Of a stretch of DNA of 64,000 nt, positions 52,030 through 60,920 are shown one piece after another. The stretch is from Agathobacter rectalis ATCC 33656 (GTDB lineage: Bacteria > Bacillota > Clostridia > Lachnospirales > Lachnospiraceae). The stretch is from NCBI RefSeq assembly GCF_000020605.1, contig NC_012781.1, positions 1,054,001-1,118,000 of the forward strand, read 5' to 3'. Numbering within the stretch: the stretch's first letter is position 1; each line of letters starts with the position of its first letter. Position numbers and translations under genes: made by a program. Under the pieces are notes generated by a model, which did not search any database, was not told the DNA's origin, and was given only the letters and a program-made list of their open reading frames with translations.

Positions 52030-52110
52030 AATTTTGTTCTAATTTTTCTCTACTCCATTAATAACTTATTTTTTTTAACAATCCATCGTTTTCTACTACT
52101 ACCTTTGCAA

Positions 52111-52581
52111 TCACCTCCCCTTTTCACATATGTAATAAATACCGTTCGTTTCATATACCACGTCAATTTCATTGAGCTGATATCTTTTGTATATAGAATT
52201 ATTTTCTTGAACAATTTGTTTAATTAAATCATCTAAATTATCTTCATTTTTTCTGATATAGTATACAAGAGTGAAATCACCTTCATGTTTATAATCATGC
52301 TCGTCATATATGGACGCCGCCTCAAAATAATCATATTCGCCAAAATTCAATCCATAATAATCCAAAACTCTATCAAATGTATTATTTACACCTGATGCCG
52401 AACCCATCATAAGACAAAACAAACCAAAAAAGAATGTCCAAAAAACATATATAAGACAATATATTTTTTTACTCTTTATATTTTCTCTATCACGATGTCT
52501 TCCATAACAAATCACATCCGTAATTTGCTTTGGGAAAAATAGCGTGATAAAAATTGAAAATATTGCATATAACAATCCCAT
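52111..52581 (-). CDS. Hypothetical two-helix membrane protein, AT-rich
   Basis: The 156-residue protein has membrane helices at about 1-20 and 42-66. The outside or cytoplasmic C-terminal domain is acidic and Tyr-rich (Y-Y-G-L-N-F-G-E-Y-D-Y-F). GGAG eight bases before ATG 52581 supports this start over ATG 52596. Base composition is clearly more AT-rich than the neighbours, suggesting recent acquisition. No family is recognised. Confidence 0.55.
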   Translation of the reverse strand: MGLLYAIFSIFITLFFPKQITDVICYGRHRDRENIKSKKIYCLIYVFWTFFFGLFCLMMGSASGVNNTFDRVLDYYGLNFGEYDYFEAASIYDEHDYKHEGDFTLVYYIRKNEDNLDDLIKQIVQENNSIYKRYQLNEIDVVYETNGIYYICEKGR

Positions 52582-52923
52582 AACAGTTTCTCCCATTTCT
52601 TATTATTCCATCATTCATTTTAATTATATCATTTATACCATGCTTCGTCCATTTTTATCTAAATACGCTCATATAAAAGAACTTTTTTGTGTATTTTGCA
52701 CATTGGTATTGCTCTTAATTACCCTCATTTTTTCCTTAACAGAGTTCATAAAACACTATGGGAAATTATAATACAAGGGAAAGACTGAGGAAAAGCTCAC
52801 CTGCGATAAACTTAGTGTTTTAAAGCATTAGAGATCTTGTAGGATTAAACAAAATGTCCAATACTTTGAAAAAAGTGTCAAAAAAACATAAAATAATAAA
52901 AAAGTTTTGAACTAATTGACAAT
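52582..52923. other. Intergenic region, no gene seen
   Basis: AT-rich DNA between the divergent membrane-protein and secreted-protein genes. A 75-codon plus-strand frame overlaps the membrane protein start on the other strand and lacks a ribosome site. Confidence 0.5.
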
Positions 52924-52952
52924 TGTTTAATTAATATATCTTGTGATAAAAT
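52924..52952 (+). promoter_or_regulatory. Promoter of the secreted-protein gene
   Basis: TTGTTT at 52924-52929 and TAAAAT at 52947-52952 with a 17-base spacer. A TTGACA at 52916 is misplaced for this -10. Confidence 0.5.
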
Positions 52953-52996
52953 ATCCGCGAAGATAATGGAGTGCCATTATAAGTAGGTATTCAGAA

Positions 52997-53398
52997 ATGA
53001 ATAAAATAATAAAAAAACAAGTTCTTGCTACGTTTGCATTAGTTACTATCATGGCAGGAGTGTTAATAGGTACTAATTGTATTTATGCAGCGCAGGACGG
53101 AAAAGAGACAACAACTATCCGGCTTATAAACCAGACTTATTTTAATGTTAAGAATATCAAGGTAACCTGGAACGATGGCAAAGAGCAGACTGTCAACACA
53201 CTTGGCAGCCATGATTCAATTGATTTCTCATCAGATGCCGGAAGCGTATACAAAATGGATGTTACCGGAACAACCCAGTCCGGAGAGAAATTCACCGGAC
53301 ATTTTAAGGGACTGGTCGGCAAAGATACAAGAGTATTTATAGAGCTTGACGAGAATGCTGATGTTCAGGTTTTTATCCCACAGGGAGAAATTGATTAA
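52997..53398 (+). CDS. Secreted protein of unknown function, 133 residues
   Basis: A Sec signal peptide (basic start, hydrophobic core about 9-27, probable cleavage after I-Y-A-A near 33) leads to a small all-beta domain. That domain contains I-R-L-I-N-Q-T-Y-F-N-V-K and a G-H-F-K-G-L-V-G-K segment. There is no membrane anchor or sorting signal. Its terminator lies inside the convergent regulator gene, only three bases away. Confidence 0.7.
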   Translation: MNKIIKKQVLATFALVTIMAGVLIGTNCIYAAQDGKETTTIRLINQTYFNVKNIKVTWNDGKEQTVNTLGSHDSIDFSSDAGSVYKMDVTGTTQSGEKFTGHFKGLVGKDTRVFIELDENADVQVFIPQGEID

Positions 53399-53401
53399 AC
53401 A

Positions 53402-55183
53402 TTAATTATTGTTCTTCAAGATCCGCCAGAGTGTGCTTCGGCTTATGCCGAGCCGCCTGGCGGTTTTTTCTTTATTGTCATGTTCTTCGTGTAACACCTG
53501 AAGAATGATTTGATAATTTATCTCATCTAGAGTTCCATCAAATTTTACTGAATCATCAAAGACGCGTCCGTAGTCGGGCTCCTGTTTCAGGATGGCTTCT
53601 ACAGTGTCACAGGAGATATACGGTGTCTTTGTTATTGTGACAAGCTCTTTAAGGACATGCTGCAGCTGGTCGAGATTGTTAGGCCAGTTGTACGAGAGCA
53701 TTTTTTCCATTGCTTCAACATCAAAGCCTATTATCTGTTTCCCGAGGGAGACATTGAACCGGTGCAGATAGAGCGCGGTTATACCGGAGAAATCGTCAAT
53801 GCGCTCTCGAAGCGGTGGGAGATTCAGGGTAAGGCAGGAAAGATGGTTCTCCATGAAGGTGCGTATTGTGGCAAATGCAGGCTGATTGGAGTTGTTGGTG
53901 GAAAGCGAGACTATGAGTCTCATTCTCGTGCAAAGCTTCGTCTGGTCTATATATTGAAACAAATCACCAATCTGTTCCAGACTAAGAGCATCGGCTTTTT
54001 CAAAAAATACTGTGCTGTCCACTTCGTTGAGAGGAGAATTCTCATTGTTTAGCAGGCTGTGCCACTTACGCTCTTTTATCAGAGAACAGTCGATACTGTA
54101 AAATGGAGCGTGCTTATAGTTGCTTTGCTTGTAAATAAGTGATGCAGCCTTGCCTTTGCCGGTTCCGTTTTCTCCGAGAATAAGCACAGGCAGATGGCTT
54201 TTAGCGTATTCTTCTACTATCTGCGCTATTTTGCCTGCTTTACCGGTTCCGTTGTAAGCGTCAGCAAAGTCGTTGGAGGAGGTGTTGTCAATATTGTAAA
54301 TCTGAAATCCAGGGTCGTCCTCGGCGGTTAATGCAGGACTCTTACATATAGTAATTGCAGTGTACTTCTGGTCCTCGTAAATCAGGTGGCGGTTGTACAG
54401 AGTATAGACGTTATCGCGTATCTGATGCGAAACGGTCTGGTTCGGAACTTTCAAAAATGACTTAATGTATGTCTGTACAAAATTCATCAACGATGTATTC
54501 ATTTCATCTATTGCGATGCTTGAAAACCACAGAGTACCTGCAGGCGAGTAAATTAAGAATTCGCGGTCATCCTCGGTCAGAAGCGACTGGAACAGATCCT
54601 TCTGCTTGTGGACATAATTGGAAGAGTGCACAAGCTTTACAGCCTCGGCAACGGCGTTTTCTATGCTTTCCCTGCCAGAGGTTACAAGATTATAATTTAA
54701 TCCGATATCCTTTGCGGCTCTGGCACCGGTCACGTCACATAGGACAAGTGTGCAGCCGTTTTCTTTTGCTTTTTTAAGGTGATTGACTGCATCTGCCGAG
54801 TCCTTGAAAGTGATTATGTCAATATCATATTGAAGCAGGTCGCACAGCAGATGTGCATTTGCAGTGATTCCGGGAAAACCGGCAATTACAAATTTTCCGT
54901 TGTAGCTCTCGGCAAGCTTGATGCTCAGAAGTATATCGTAAACAGAGATGGATATATCTATGACGGGAAGCTCAACAGCAGATTGTATAAGCTCTGCAGT
55001 GCCACCTCGCGAAATGATAACATCGTAATTTTTATGTGCAAGCTGCATTGCTATATCACGGCCGGTGAACAGATCGCCGGTCTGGACCGTAAGAGCAATG
55101 TCATCGCGCGACTGTGCTATATCGGTAAGTATGTCAGCCATGCCCTCGTAAGGGGCGACTGCAAGAATCTTGGTTTTCTGCAT
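53402..55183 (-). CDS. PrpR-type regulator with degenerate AAA+ domain
   Basis: The 593-residue regulator has an N-terminal PrpR_N sensor domain (about 1-190), a middle PAS-like region, an AAA+ domain (about 320-520) and a C-terminal Fis-type helix-turn-helix (K-T-A-R-R-L-G-I-S-R-S-T-L-W). The Walker A is G-E-N-G-T-G-K-G. The Walker B region reads S-T-V-F-F-E-K-A instead of the usual G-T-L-F-L-D-E-I. The GAFTGA loop that contacts sigma-54 is absent. It therefore probably works with the main sigma factor. It faces the acid-sugar operon, and four repeated motifs lie between them. Confidence 0.85.
   Translation of the reverse strand: MQKTKILAVAPYEGMADILTDIAQSRDDIALTVQTGDLFTGRDIAMQLAHKNYDVIISRGGTAELIQSAVELPVIDISISVYDILLSIKLAESYNGKFVIAGFPGITANAHLLCDLLQYDIDIITFKDSADAVNHLKKAKENGCTLVLCDVTGARAAKDIGLNYNLVTSGRESIENAVAEAVKLVHSSNYVHKQKDLFQSLLTEDDREFLIYSPAGTLWFSSIAIDEMNTSLMNFVQTYIKSFLKVPNQTVSHQIRDNVYTLYNRHLIYEDQKYTAITICKSPALTAEDDPGFQIYNIDNTSSNDFADAYNGTGKAGKIAQIVEEYAKSHLPVLILGENGTGKGKAASLIYKQSNYKHAPFYSIDCSLIKERKWHSLLNNENSPLNEVDSTVFFEKADALSLEQIGDLFQYIDQTKLCTRMRLIVSLSTNNSNQPAFATIRTFMENHLSCLTLNLPPLRERIDDFSGITALYLHRFNVSLGKQIIGFDVEAMEKMLSYNWPNNLDQLQHVLKELVTITKTPYISCDTVEAILKQEPDYGRVFDDSVKFDGTLDEINYQIILQVLHEEHDNKEKTARRLGISRSTLWRILKNNN
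53423..53469 (+). terminator. Terminator of the secreted-protein gene, inside the regulator's coding end
   Basis: CCGCCAG pairs with CTGGCGG, an inner TTCGGC/GCCGAG hairpin stacks on it, and T6 follows. The same bases encode the helix-turn-helix R-R-L-G-I-S-R-S-T-L-W of the minus-strand regulator. Confidence 0.8.
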
Positions 55184-55227
55184 ATATTTCTCCTTATGGG
55201 ATTTGTAAATGTTAAGTGGTTATTTTA

Positions 55228-55244
55228 ATGTTTAAAAATGAAAC
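55228..55244. promoter_or_regulatory. Repeated operator-like motif, site A
   Basis: ATGTTTAAAAATGAAAC, nearest to the regulator's own start. It fits the consensus ATGTTtcaAAATxxAAC shared with sites B, C and D. Confidence 0.6.
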
Positions 55245-55298
55245 GTAAAGATAGCGATAGTGATGCTTTGTTACTATTCAACCATATTGTATTACAGA

Positions 55299-55315
55299 AT
55301 GTTTCAAAATGCAAC
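55299..55315. promoter_or_regulatory. Repeated operator-like motif, site B
   Basis: ATGTTTCAAAATGCAAC. With the following A it forms an imperfect palindrome, TGTT to AACA. Confidence 0.65.
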
Positions 55316-55330
55316 AAATAAATGCGGCTT

Positions 55331-55347
55331 ATGTTTCGAAATAGAAC
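55331..55347. promoter_or_regulatory. Repeated operator-like motif, site C
   Basis: ATGTTTCGAAATAGAAC. It lies 32 bases from site B (about three helix turns) and 21 bases upstream of the -35 box, a classical activator position. Confidence 0.7.
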
Positions 55348-55367
55348 AAAAATAACAAAACAACGCG

Positions 55368-55396
55368 TTGAACGTGGCTCAAAAAACAGATATTAT
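55368..55396 (+). promoter_or_regulatory. Promoter of the acid-sugar operon
   Basis: TTGAAC at 55368-55373 and TATTAT at 55391-55396 with a 17-base spacer. It is a sigma-70-type promoter. No -24/-12 sigma-54 elements are seen. Confidence 0.65.
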
Positions 55397-55413
55397 ATGA
55401 TTAGTTCAAAGAG

Positions 55414-55430
55414 ATGTTCAAAAATAAAAC
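55414..55430. promoter_or_regulatory. Repeated operator-like motif, site D
   Basis: ATGTTCAAAAATAAAAC, just downstream of the expected transcription start. It is the least conserved copy. Confidence 0.5.
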
Positions 55431-55465
55431 ACAAGAATAACAATATAACAAAGGAGAGGTAATAT

Positions 55466-56620
55466 ATGAGTTATCAGATTAAAATTCCGTCATGTATCTT
55501 TGGCGGAGCAGGAAGCATTGAGAATGTGAAAGCGGTAATAGAAAAAGAGAATGCAAAAAAAGTAATAATTTTTACTGATAAAGGCATTCGCTCAACAGGA
55601 CTTTTAGATCTGCTGACAGACATTCTTGAGGAAAACAAGACAGAGTATCAGGTATTTGATGATCTTGCTTGTGAACCATCATATCAGGATGTTGAAAAGG
55701 TTATGAAGGAAGTGGAGAACACATCAGGTGATCTTATCATAGCAATCGGTGGGGGAAGCGTTATGGATGCAGCAAAGCTTTGCTGCGTATTAAAAGATGC
55801 AGACTATACTATAAAAGATTTGCTCAATGATCCGATGCTTGCAAAGAAACAGATTAAGACGGTTATGATTCCGACAACATGCGGAACAGGATCTGAGGCA
55901 ACCTGCAATGCAATCGTTGCGGTTCCGGAGGAACAGTCAAAGAAAGGAATTGTAAATGACAGTATGATTCCGGACTATGTGGTATTGGATTCGAATATGA
56001 TCAGAAAGCTTCCAAAATCAATTGTGGCAGCAACAGGTGTAGATGCATTGGCCCATGTGGTTGAGTGCTTCACCTCAAAGAAAGCAACACCGTTTTCCGA
56101 TACCTATGCAGCAGCCGGAGCCAAGCTTATTTTCCATAATATCAGGGAAGCTTATAACAATCCGGACAATATGGAAGCAAAAAGCAATATGATGACCGGA
56201 GCCTTCTATGGCGGAGTCGCAATTACAGGAAGCGGAACAACAGCAGTTCATGCGCTTTCATATCCACTGGGAGGCAAATATCACATTGCTCACGGTGTAT
56301 CAAATGCCATACTTTTTGCACATGTTATGGAATTTAACAAGGACGCATGCAGCAAGAGACTTGCAATACTTTGCGATGCTGTTTACCCTGAGCTTGCAGG
56401 AAAATCTGAGGATGAGAAAGCACAGTACATGATCGATCAGATTGCTGACATTGTAAAGGTTACAAACATTCCAACAGATTTAAAGGAATTCGGTGTTAAG
56501 CCGGAGGACCTGGATTTCCTTGTTGATGCCGGAAGCAAACAGCAGAGACTTCTTGTAAACAATATGAAAGAATTAAGTCTTGACGATATCAGAAACATAT
56601 ATCTTAAGGTGTTAAAATAA
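55466..56620 (+). CDS. Iron-containing alcohol dehydrogenase
   Basis: The 384-residue NAD(P)-dependent dehydrogenase has the nucleotide loop G-G-G-S-V-M-D-A-A-K near 92-101 and the T-T-C-G-T-G-S-E-A-T region. Metal ligands follow in D-A-L-A-H-V-V-E, Y-P-L-G-G-K-Y-H-I-A-H-G. It is the first gene of the operon, and GGAGAGG precedes the ATG. From its neighbours I infer it oxidises or reduces a hydroxyl of a short sugar acid or a cleavage product such as an aldehyde. Confidence 0.93.
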   Translation: MSYQIKIPSCIFGGAGSIENVKAVIEKENAKKVIIFTDKGIRSTGLLDLLTDILEENKTEYQVFDDLACEPSYQDVEKVMKEVENTSGDLIIAIGGGSVMDAAKLCCVLKDADYTIKDLLNDPMLAKKQIKTVMIPTTCGTGSEATCNAIVAVPEEQSKKGIVNDSMIPDYVVLDSNMIRKLPKSIVAATGVDALAHVVECFTSKKATPFSDTYAAAGAKLIFHNIREAYNNPDNMEAKSNMMTGAFYGGVAITGSGTTAVHALSYPLGGKYHIAHGVSNAILFAHVMEFNKDACSKRLAILCDAVYPELAGKSEDEKAQYMIDQIADIVKVTNIPTDLKEFGVKPEDLDFLVDAGSKQQRLLVNNMKELSLDDIRNIYLKVLK

Positions 56621-56630
56621 AGGAGGACCT

Positions 56631-57671
56631 ATGAAAAAGCCAATTATCGGAATTACAATGGGAGATCCTGCAGGAAACGGTTCTGAGATTTCAGTAAAAG
56701 CGTTATCAAGATCGGAAATATATGAGCAGTGTCGTCCGGTGATTATCGGTGATGCTGCATGCATGGAAGAGGCAGTAAAAATCGCAGGAAAAGAAGGACA
56801 AATAAAGATTCATGCGATTAACGATATTAAAGCTGCAAAGTTTGAGTACGGAACGATTGATGTGTACGACATGAATCTTGTGAACATGGACAGACACATA
56901 TTCGGAAAAGTATCAAAGATGTGTGGAGAGGCTGCTTTTCAGTATGTCGTAAAGGTAATAGAGCTTGCGCAGAGCGGCGAGATTGACGCAACTGTCACAA
57001 ATGCCTTAAATAAAGAGGCAATAAATATGGCAGGACATCATTATTCGGGACATACAGAGATTTATGCAGAGTACACCCATACAGACAAGTACACAATGAT
57101 GCTTGCGCACGAGGATTTGAGGGTTGTACACGTATCGACGCATGTTTCTCTCAGGCAGGCATGTGACAAGGTAAAGAAGGACAGAGTCCTTGAAGTTATA
57201 AGAATTGCAAATGATGCCTGCAAGGCGATAGGCATTGAGAATCCAAAGATTGGTGTGGCAGGTCTTAACCCACACTGCGGAGAAAACGGACTGTTTGGAA
57301 CAGAGGAAATTGAGGAAATCCAGCCGGCAATAGATGAGGCAATGGCAGAAGGAATCAATATTCCTGAGAAAAAACCGACACCGCCTGACAGCATATTCTC
57401 TAAGGCAATCGGAGGCTGGTATGATATAGTTGTAGCAATGTACCATGATCAGGGACATATTCCTCTGAAGGTTAAAGGTTTTGTATACAACAAAGAATTA
57501 AAGAAATGGGATGCGGTAGCAGGTGTAAATGTAACACTCGGAATTCCTGTAATAAGGGTATCGGTAGACCATGGTACAGGCTTTGACCTTGCAGGAAAAG
57601 GCGAATCGAATGAGTTAAGCCTTGTAAATTCAATTGACTATGCGACAAAGCTTGCAGTAAACAAAAAATAG
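56631..57671 (+). CDS. pdxA2: PdxA2-like 4-phosphohydroxyacid dehydrogenase
   Basis: The 346-residue enzyme belongs to the PdxA family: G-I-T-M-G-D-P-A-G-N-G near the start, metal His in Y-S-G-H-T-E-I, another in V-H-V-S-T-H-V, and M-Y-H-D-Q-G-H-I-P-L-K near the end. PdxA2 members beside a DUF1537 kinase oxidise and decarboxylate 4-phospho-threonate or -erythronate to dihydroxyacetone phosphate. No other vitamin B6 gene is present, so this role fits better than pyridoxine synthesis. Confidence 0.88.
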   Translation: MKKPIIGITMGDPAGNGSEISVKALSRSEIYEQCRPVIIGDAACMEEAVKIAGKEGQIKIHAINDIKAAKFEYGTIDVYDMNLVNMDRHIFGKVSKMCGEAAFQYVVKVIELAQSGEIDATVTNALNKEAINMAGHHYSGHTEIYAEYTHTDKYTMMLAHEDLRVVHVSTHVSLRQACDKVKKDRVLEVIRIANDACKAIGIENPKIGVAGLNPHCGENGLFGTEEIEEIQPAIDEAMAEGINIPEKKPTPPDSIFSKAIGGWYDIVVAMYHDQGHIPLKVKGFVYNKELKKWDAVAGVNVTLGIPVIRVSVDHGTGFDLAGKGESNELSLVNSIDYATKLAVNKK

Positions 57672-57685
57672 CGGGAGGAAATGCG

Positions 57686-58939
57686 ATGGTAAAGCTGTTG
57701 ATCATAGCAGATGACTTTACCGGTGCATTGGATACCGGAATCCAGTTTGTGAATAAGGGAATTGCCACCCAGGTATTTACAAAAATGCCGGAAGCTATCG
57801 GGGATATAGATGAGACAACAGAGGTTCTGGTTATAGATTCTGAGACCAGACCAATGCCTGCAGCTAAGGCATATGATGCTGTGAAAAATATTACAGGATG
57901 GGCAAAAGCAATTAAGATTCCTATTATTTTCAAAAAGACGGACTCTGCGCTCCGCGGGAATATCGGAAGTGAGCTTCAGGCAGTTTTGGACGGAAGCAGA
58001 CACGACAAAGTTTATTTTCTGCCGGGGTATCCGAAGATAGACCGCTGTACGGTAAACGGAACTCACTACATACAGGGACAGCTTCTTGAAAAAAGTGTAT
58101 TCGGGCAGGATCCGTTTGAACCGGTAAAGATGTCGTACATACCTGATATTATCGCACAGCAGACATCTTTGAAATGTGCCTGTGTTAAGCGGAATGAAGC
58201 TTTGAATGATATAAAAAGCGATGAACGTATCGTAATCTGCGATGTGGAAAAACACAAAGACATAGAAGAAAGGCTTGATGAATTGCAGGAAAAAGATGAG
58301 CTTTGTATTATTGCCGGATGTGCCGCACTTGCGGAAGCGCTTGCCGACAAGCTCAGATTTGATGCAGTGAAGCCGCAAAGCTATAGGAAGAGTGAAAATT
58401 TTCTTGTGGAATGTGGCAGCTTGAATATGATTACGCAAAATCAGCTTGACTATGCCGAAAAACACGGATTTTCAAGAATCCATATGACCGTAGAACAAAA
58501 ATTGCAGAAGGATTATTACAGCACGCAGGCGGGCTTGGAGTTTTTGCGCAAAATGCAGGAAGAATGTGAAAAAGACAGATGTCTCATCATTGATTCCATA
58601 GACCGGGAAGAAGACAAAAAGGGCTTTATGGAAGCAAATAAGCTGACTATGAATGATGTAAGAACCTTGATTCCAACGGCACATGGACACGTAGCTGACC
58701 ATTTGGCAGCAAATAAGCAGGATACGACAATACTTATGACAGGCGGCGATACTTTGATGGGGTATATGAAGCTGATAGGCTGTACCCAGATTACACCGGT
58801 ATGTGAGATAGAACAGGGTGTGGTTGTTTCCAATCTGAAAAATCACGGATTTGTGCAGCAGATAATATCCAAATCAGGTGGGTTCGGAACCAAAGATGTA
58901 CTGGTAAAGATTGCAGACAAAATATTAAATCAAAAATAA
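57686..58939 (+). CDS. Four-carbon acid sugar kinase (DUF1537)
   Basis: The 417-residue kinase has the N-terminal substrate domain I-I-A-D-D-F-T-G-A-L-D-T-G, K-K-T-D-S-A-L-R-G-N, and the C-terminal nucleotide-binding domain with T-G-G-D-T-L. Known members phosphorylate D-threonate, L-threonate or D-erythronate at C4. It follows the PdxA2 gene by 14 bases, and that pair is the core of the established threonate/erythronate pathways. Confidence 0.9.
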   Translation: MVKLLIIADDFTGALDTGIQFVNKGIATQVFTKMPEAIGDIDETTEVLVIDSETRPMPAAKAYDAVKNITGWAKAIKIPIIFKKTDSALRGNIGSELQAVLDGSRHDKVYFLPGYPKIDRCTVNGTHYIQGQLLEKSVFGQDPFEPVKMSYIPDIIAQQTSLKCACVKRNEALNDIKSDERIVICDVEKHKDIEERLDELQEKDELCIIAGCAALAEALADKLRFDAVKPQSYRKSENFLVECGSLNMITQNQLDYAEKHGFSRIHMTVEQKLQKDYYSTQAGLEFLRKMQEECEKDRCLIIDSIDREEDKKGFMEANKLTMNDVRTLIPTAHGHVADHLAANKQDTTILMTGGDTLMGYMKLIGCTQITPVCEIEQGVVVSNLKNHGFVQQIISKSGGFGTKDVLVKIADKILNQK

Positions 58940-58974
58940 ACAAAATTAAACAAGTTTAAAAGGAGAAGAAAAAC

Positions 58975-59883
58975 ATGAAACAGACAGAATTAAAAGGAAT
59001 TATTACACCAATTTTAACACCAATGAACGCAGATGAGAGCATCAACACTGACGAGCTCAGAACACAGATTGACAGACTTATCGATGGCGGTGTGCACGGA
59101 ATTTTCCCATTTGGAACAAACGGTGAAGGATATATCTTAAATGAAAAAGAAAAATGCGAAGTCCTTGAAGCTGCAATTGATCAGGTAAAAGGAAGAGTAC
59201 CTGTATATGCTGGATCAGGTTGCATTTCAACACAGGATACTATCAGGATGAGCAAGGAGGCAGAAAAGCTCGGAGCTGACGTCCTTTCAATAATCACTCC
59301 AAGCTTTGCGGTTGCGTCACAGAAGGAGTTATACGATCACTATGTAGAGGTTGCCAAACATGTAGATACTCCAATTGTTCTTTACAATATTCCTGCCCGT
59401 ACAGGAAACAAGCTGCTTCCTGAGACAGTAAAGAAGCTTGCAAAGGATGTTGACCTTATCATCGGTGCTAAGGATTCAAGCGGTGACTGGGATAACTTAA
59501 AGGCATATATCACAGAGACACGTGAACTTGACAAGAAGTTCTATGTATTATCAGGAAATGATTCACTCATTCTTCCTGCGTTAAAAGAAGGCGGAGTCGG
59601 AGGAATAGCAGGATGCTCAAATGTTTATCCACATGTGCTTTCATCCATCTACAACCTTTTCAAAGAGGGCAAGCTTGAGGAGGCAGAGGCAGCACAGGAT
59701 TCTATTGCAAGCTTCAGAGCTGTATTCAAATACGGCAATCCTAACACAGTTGTTAAAAAAGCGGTTGCTATGCTCGGATATCCTGTTGGCGATTGCAGAC
59801 GTCCATTCAACTATCTGTGCGATGAGGGTGTGGAAGCGCTTGCAAAGGTATTAAAAGAGAATGCTGACAAAGGAATGAACTAA
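58975..59883 (+). CDS. DapA-family aldolase / dihydrodipicolinate synthase-like
   Basis: The 302-residue class I aldolase has the pyruvate-binding G-T-N-G-E-G, the catalytic Tyr in V-L-Y-N-I-P-A-R-T-G, and the Schiff-base Lys in I-G-A-K-D-S-S-G-D near residue 164. The family includes true DapA but also 2-keto-3-deoxy sugar-acid aldolases and N-acetylneuraminate lyase. In this sugar-acid operon a lyase making or cleaving a pyruvate-bearing sugar acid is more likely than lysine synthesis. Confidence 0.9.
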   Translation: MKQTELKGIITPILTPMNADESINTDELRTQIDRLIDGGVHGIFPFGTNGEGYILNEKEKCEVLEAAIDQVKGRVPVYAGSGCISTQDTIRMSKEAEKLGADVLSIITPSFAVASQKELYDHYVEVAKHVDTPIVLYNIPARTGNKLLPETVKKLAKDVDLIIGAKDSSGDWDNLKAYITETRELDKKFYVLSGNDSLILPALKEGGVGGIAGCSNVYPHVLSSIYNLFKEGKLEEAEAAQDSIASFRAVFKYGNPNTVVKKAVAMLGYPVGDCRRPFNYLCDEGVEALAKVLKENADKGMN

Positions 59884-59904
59884 CTCTGGGGAGGATGAAT
59901 TAAT

Positions 59905-60894
59905 ATGAAGTTTGTAATGACACAGGCTGTATGCCCTGAAGGAATGCAGCTTTTAGATGGAATAGCTGATGTATATGTAGCTGACAATCAGGATCCGAAC
60001 AATTATCTTGACGAGATGAGGGATGCAGCTGCTCTTATTGTAAGAATTGCAAAATGTGATGCAAATGCTATAGAAAACAGCCCGAAGCTCAAGGTAATTG
60101 GACGTACAGGCGTAGGATATGATTCGGTTGATGTAAAAAAAGCAACAGAGCTTGGTATCCCGGTGGTCATCACACCGGGAGCCAACAACAGAAGTGTTGC
60201 TGAGCATGCGGTAGCAATGATTTTTGCATTGTCAAAGAATCTTATCGAGGCACAGAACGAGATGTGCAAAGGAAACTGGGAAATCCGTGGAGCAAAGAAG
60301 GCTTTCGAGCTTGAGAGAAAGACAGTCGGAATCCTTGGGCTTGGAGCAATCGGAAGAGAAACAGCCAAAATCTGCAAAGGCTGCGGAATGAGAATTGCAG
60401 CGTATGATCCTTTTATGACAAAAGAGCAGGTAGAAGGCTATGGTGCTAAATATTATGAAGATTATGTGGAGCTGTTAAAGGACAGCGATGTGGTATCAAT
60501 CCATGTACCGCTCACAGATCAGACCAGGAACATGATCTCAAAGAAGGAGCTTTCTGTTATGAAGCCGACGGCACTTATAATAAACTGCAGCCGTGGAGGA
60601 ATCATCAACGAAGCAGATCTCGTAGAAGCATTAAATAACGGAGTTATCGCCGGTGCGGGAACAGACGTATTCTGCAGCGAGCCACCAAAAACAGATGATC
60701 CGTTATTGAACTGCAGAAATCTTATCGTAAGTCCGCACTCAGCAGCCCAGACAAGAGAGGCAGTTATCAAGATGGCACAGATGTGTATCAAGGGCTGTCT
60801 GGCAGTCGTAGAGGGTAAAAAGTGGCCATATGTAGCCGACAAGTCAGTATATGAGCACGAGAAATGGAAGGGTGCTGACTGGGCAGAGATTTAA
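59905..60894 (+). CDS. D-isomer-specific 2-hydroxyacid dehydrogenase
   Basis: The 329-residue NAD-dependent dehydrogenase resembles phosphoglycerate dehydrogenase. The dinucleotide motif is G-L-G-A-I-G-R-E-T-A near 143-152, the Arg is in C-S-R-G-G-I-I, the Glu is in a following loop, and the His is in S-P-H-S-A-A-Q-T. It has no ACT domain, unlike SerA. In context it probably interconverts a 2-hydroxy and 2-keto acid of the pathway. Confidence 0.9.
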   Translation: MKFVMTQAVCPEGMQLLDGIADVYVADNQDPNNYLDEMRDAAALIVRIAKCDANAIENSPKLKVIGRTGVGYDSVDVKKATELGIPVVITPGANNRSVAEHAVAMIFALSKNLIEAQNEMCKGNWEIRGAKKAFELERKTVGILGLGAIGRETAKICKGCGMRIAAYDPFMTKEQVEGYGAKYYEDYVELLKDSDVVSIHVPLTDQTRNMISKKELSVMKPTALIINCSRGGIINEADLVEALNNGVIAGAGTDVFCSEPPKTDDPLLNCRNLIVSPHSAAQTREAVIKMAQMCIKGCLAVVEGKKWPYVADKSVYEHEKWKGADWAEI

Positions 60895-60920
60895 AATAAA
60901 AATATATCGGGGGATATAAT

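Noticed and set aside
55184..55465. Sigma-54 promoter for the acid-sugar operon
   Set aside because: No GG-N10-GC element was found. A TTGAAC-17-TATTAT promoter is present and the regulator lacks GAFTGA.
57638..58465. Minus-strand frame of 275 codons opposite the PdxA2 end and acid-sugar kinase
   Set aside because: It is antisense to two well-supported genes and has no recognisable domain.
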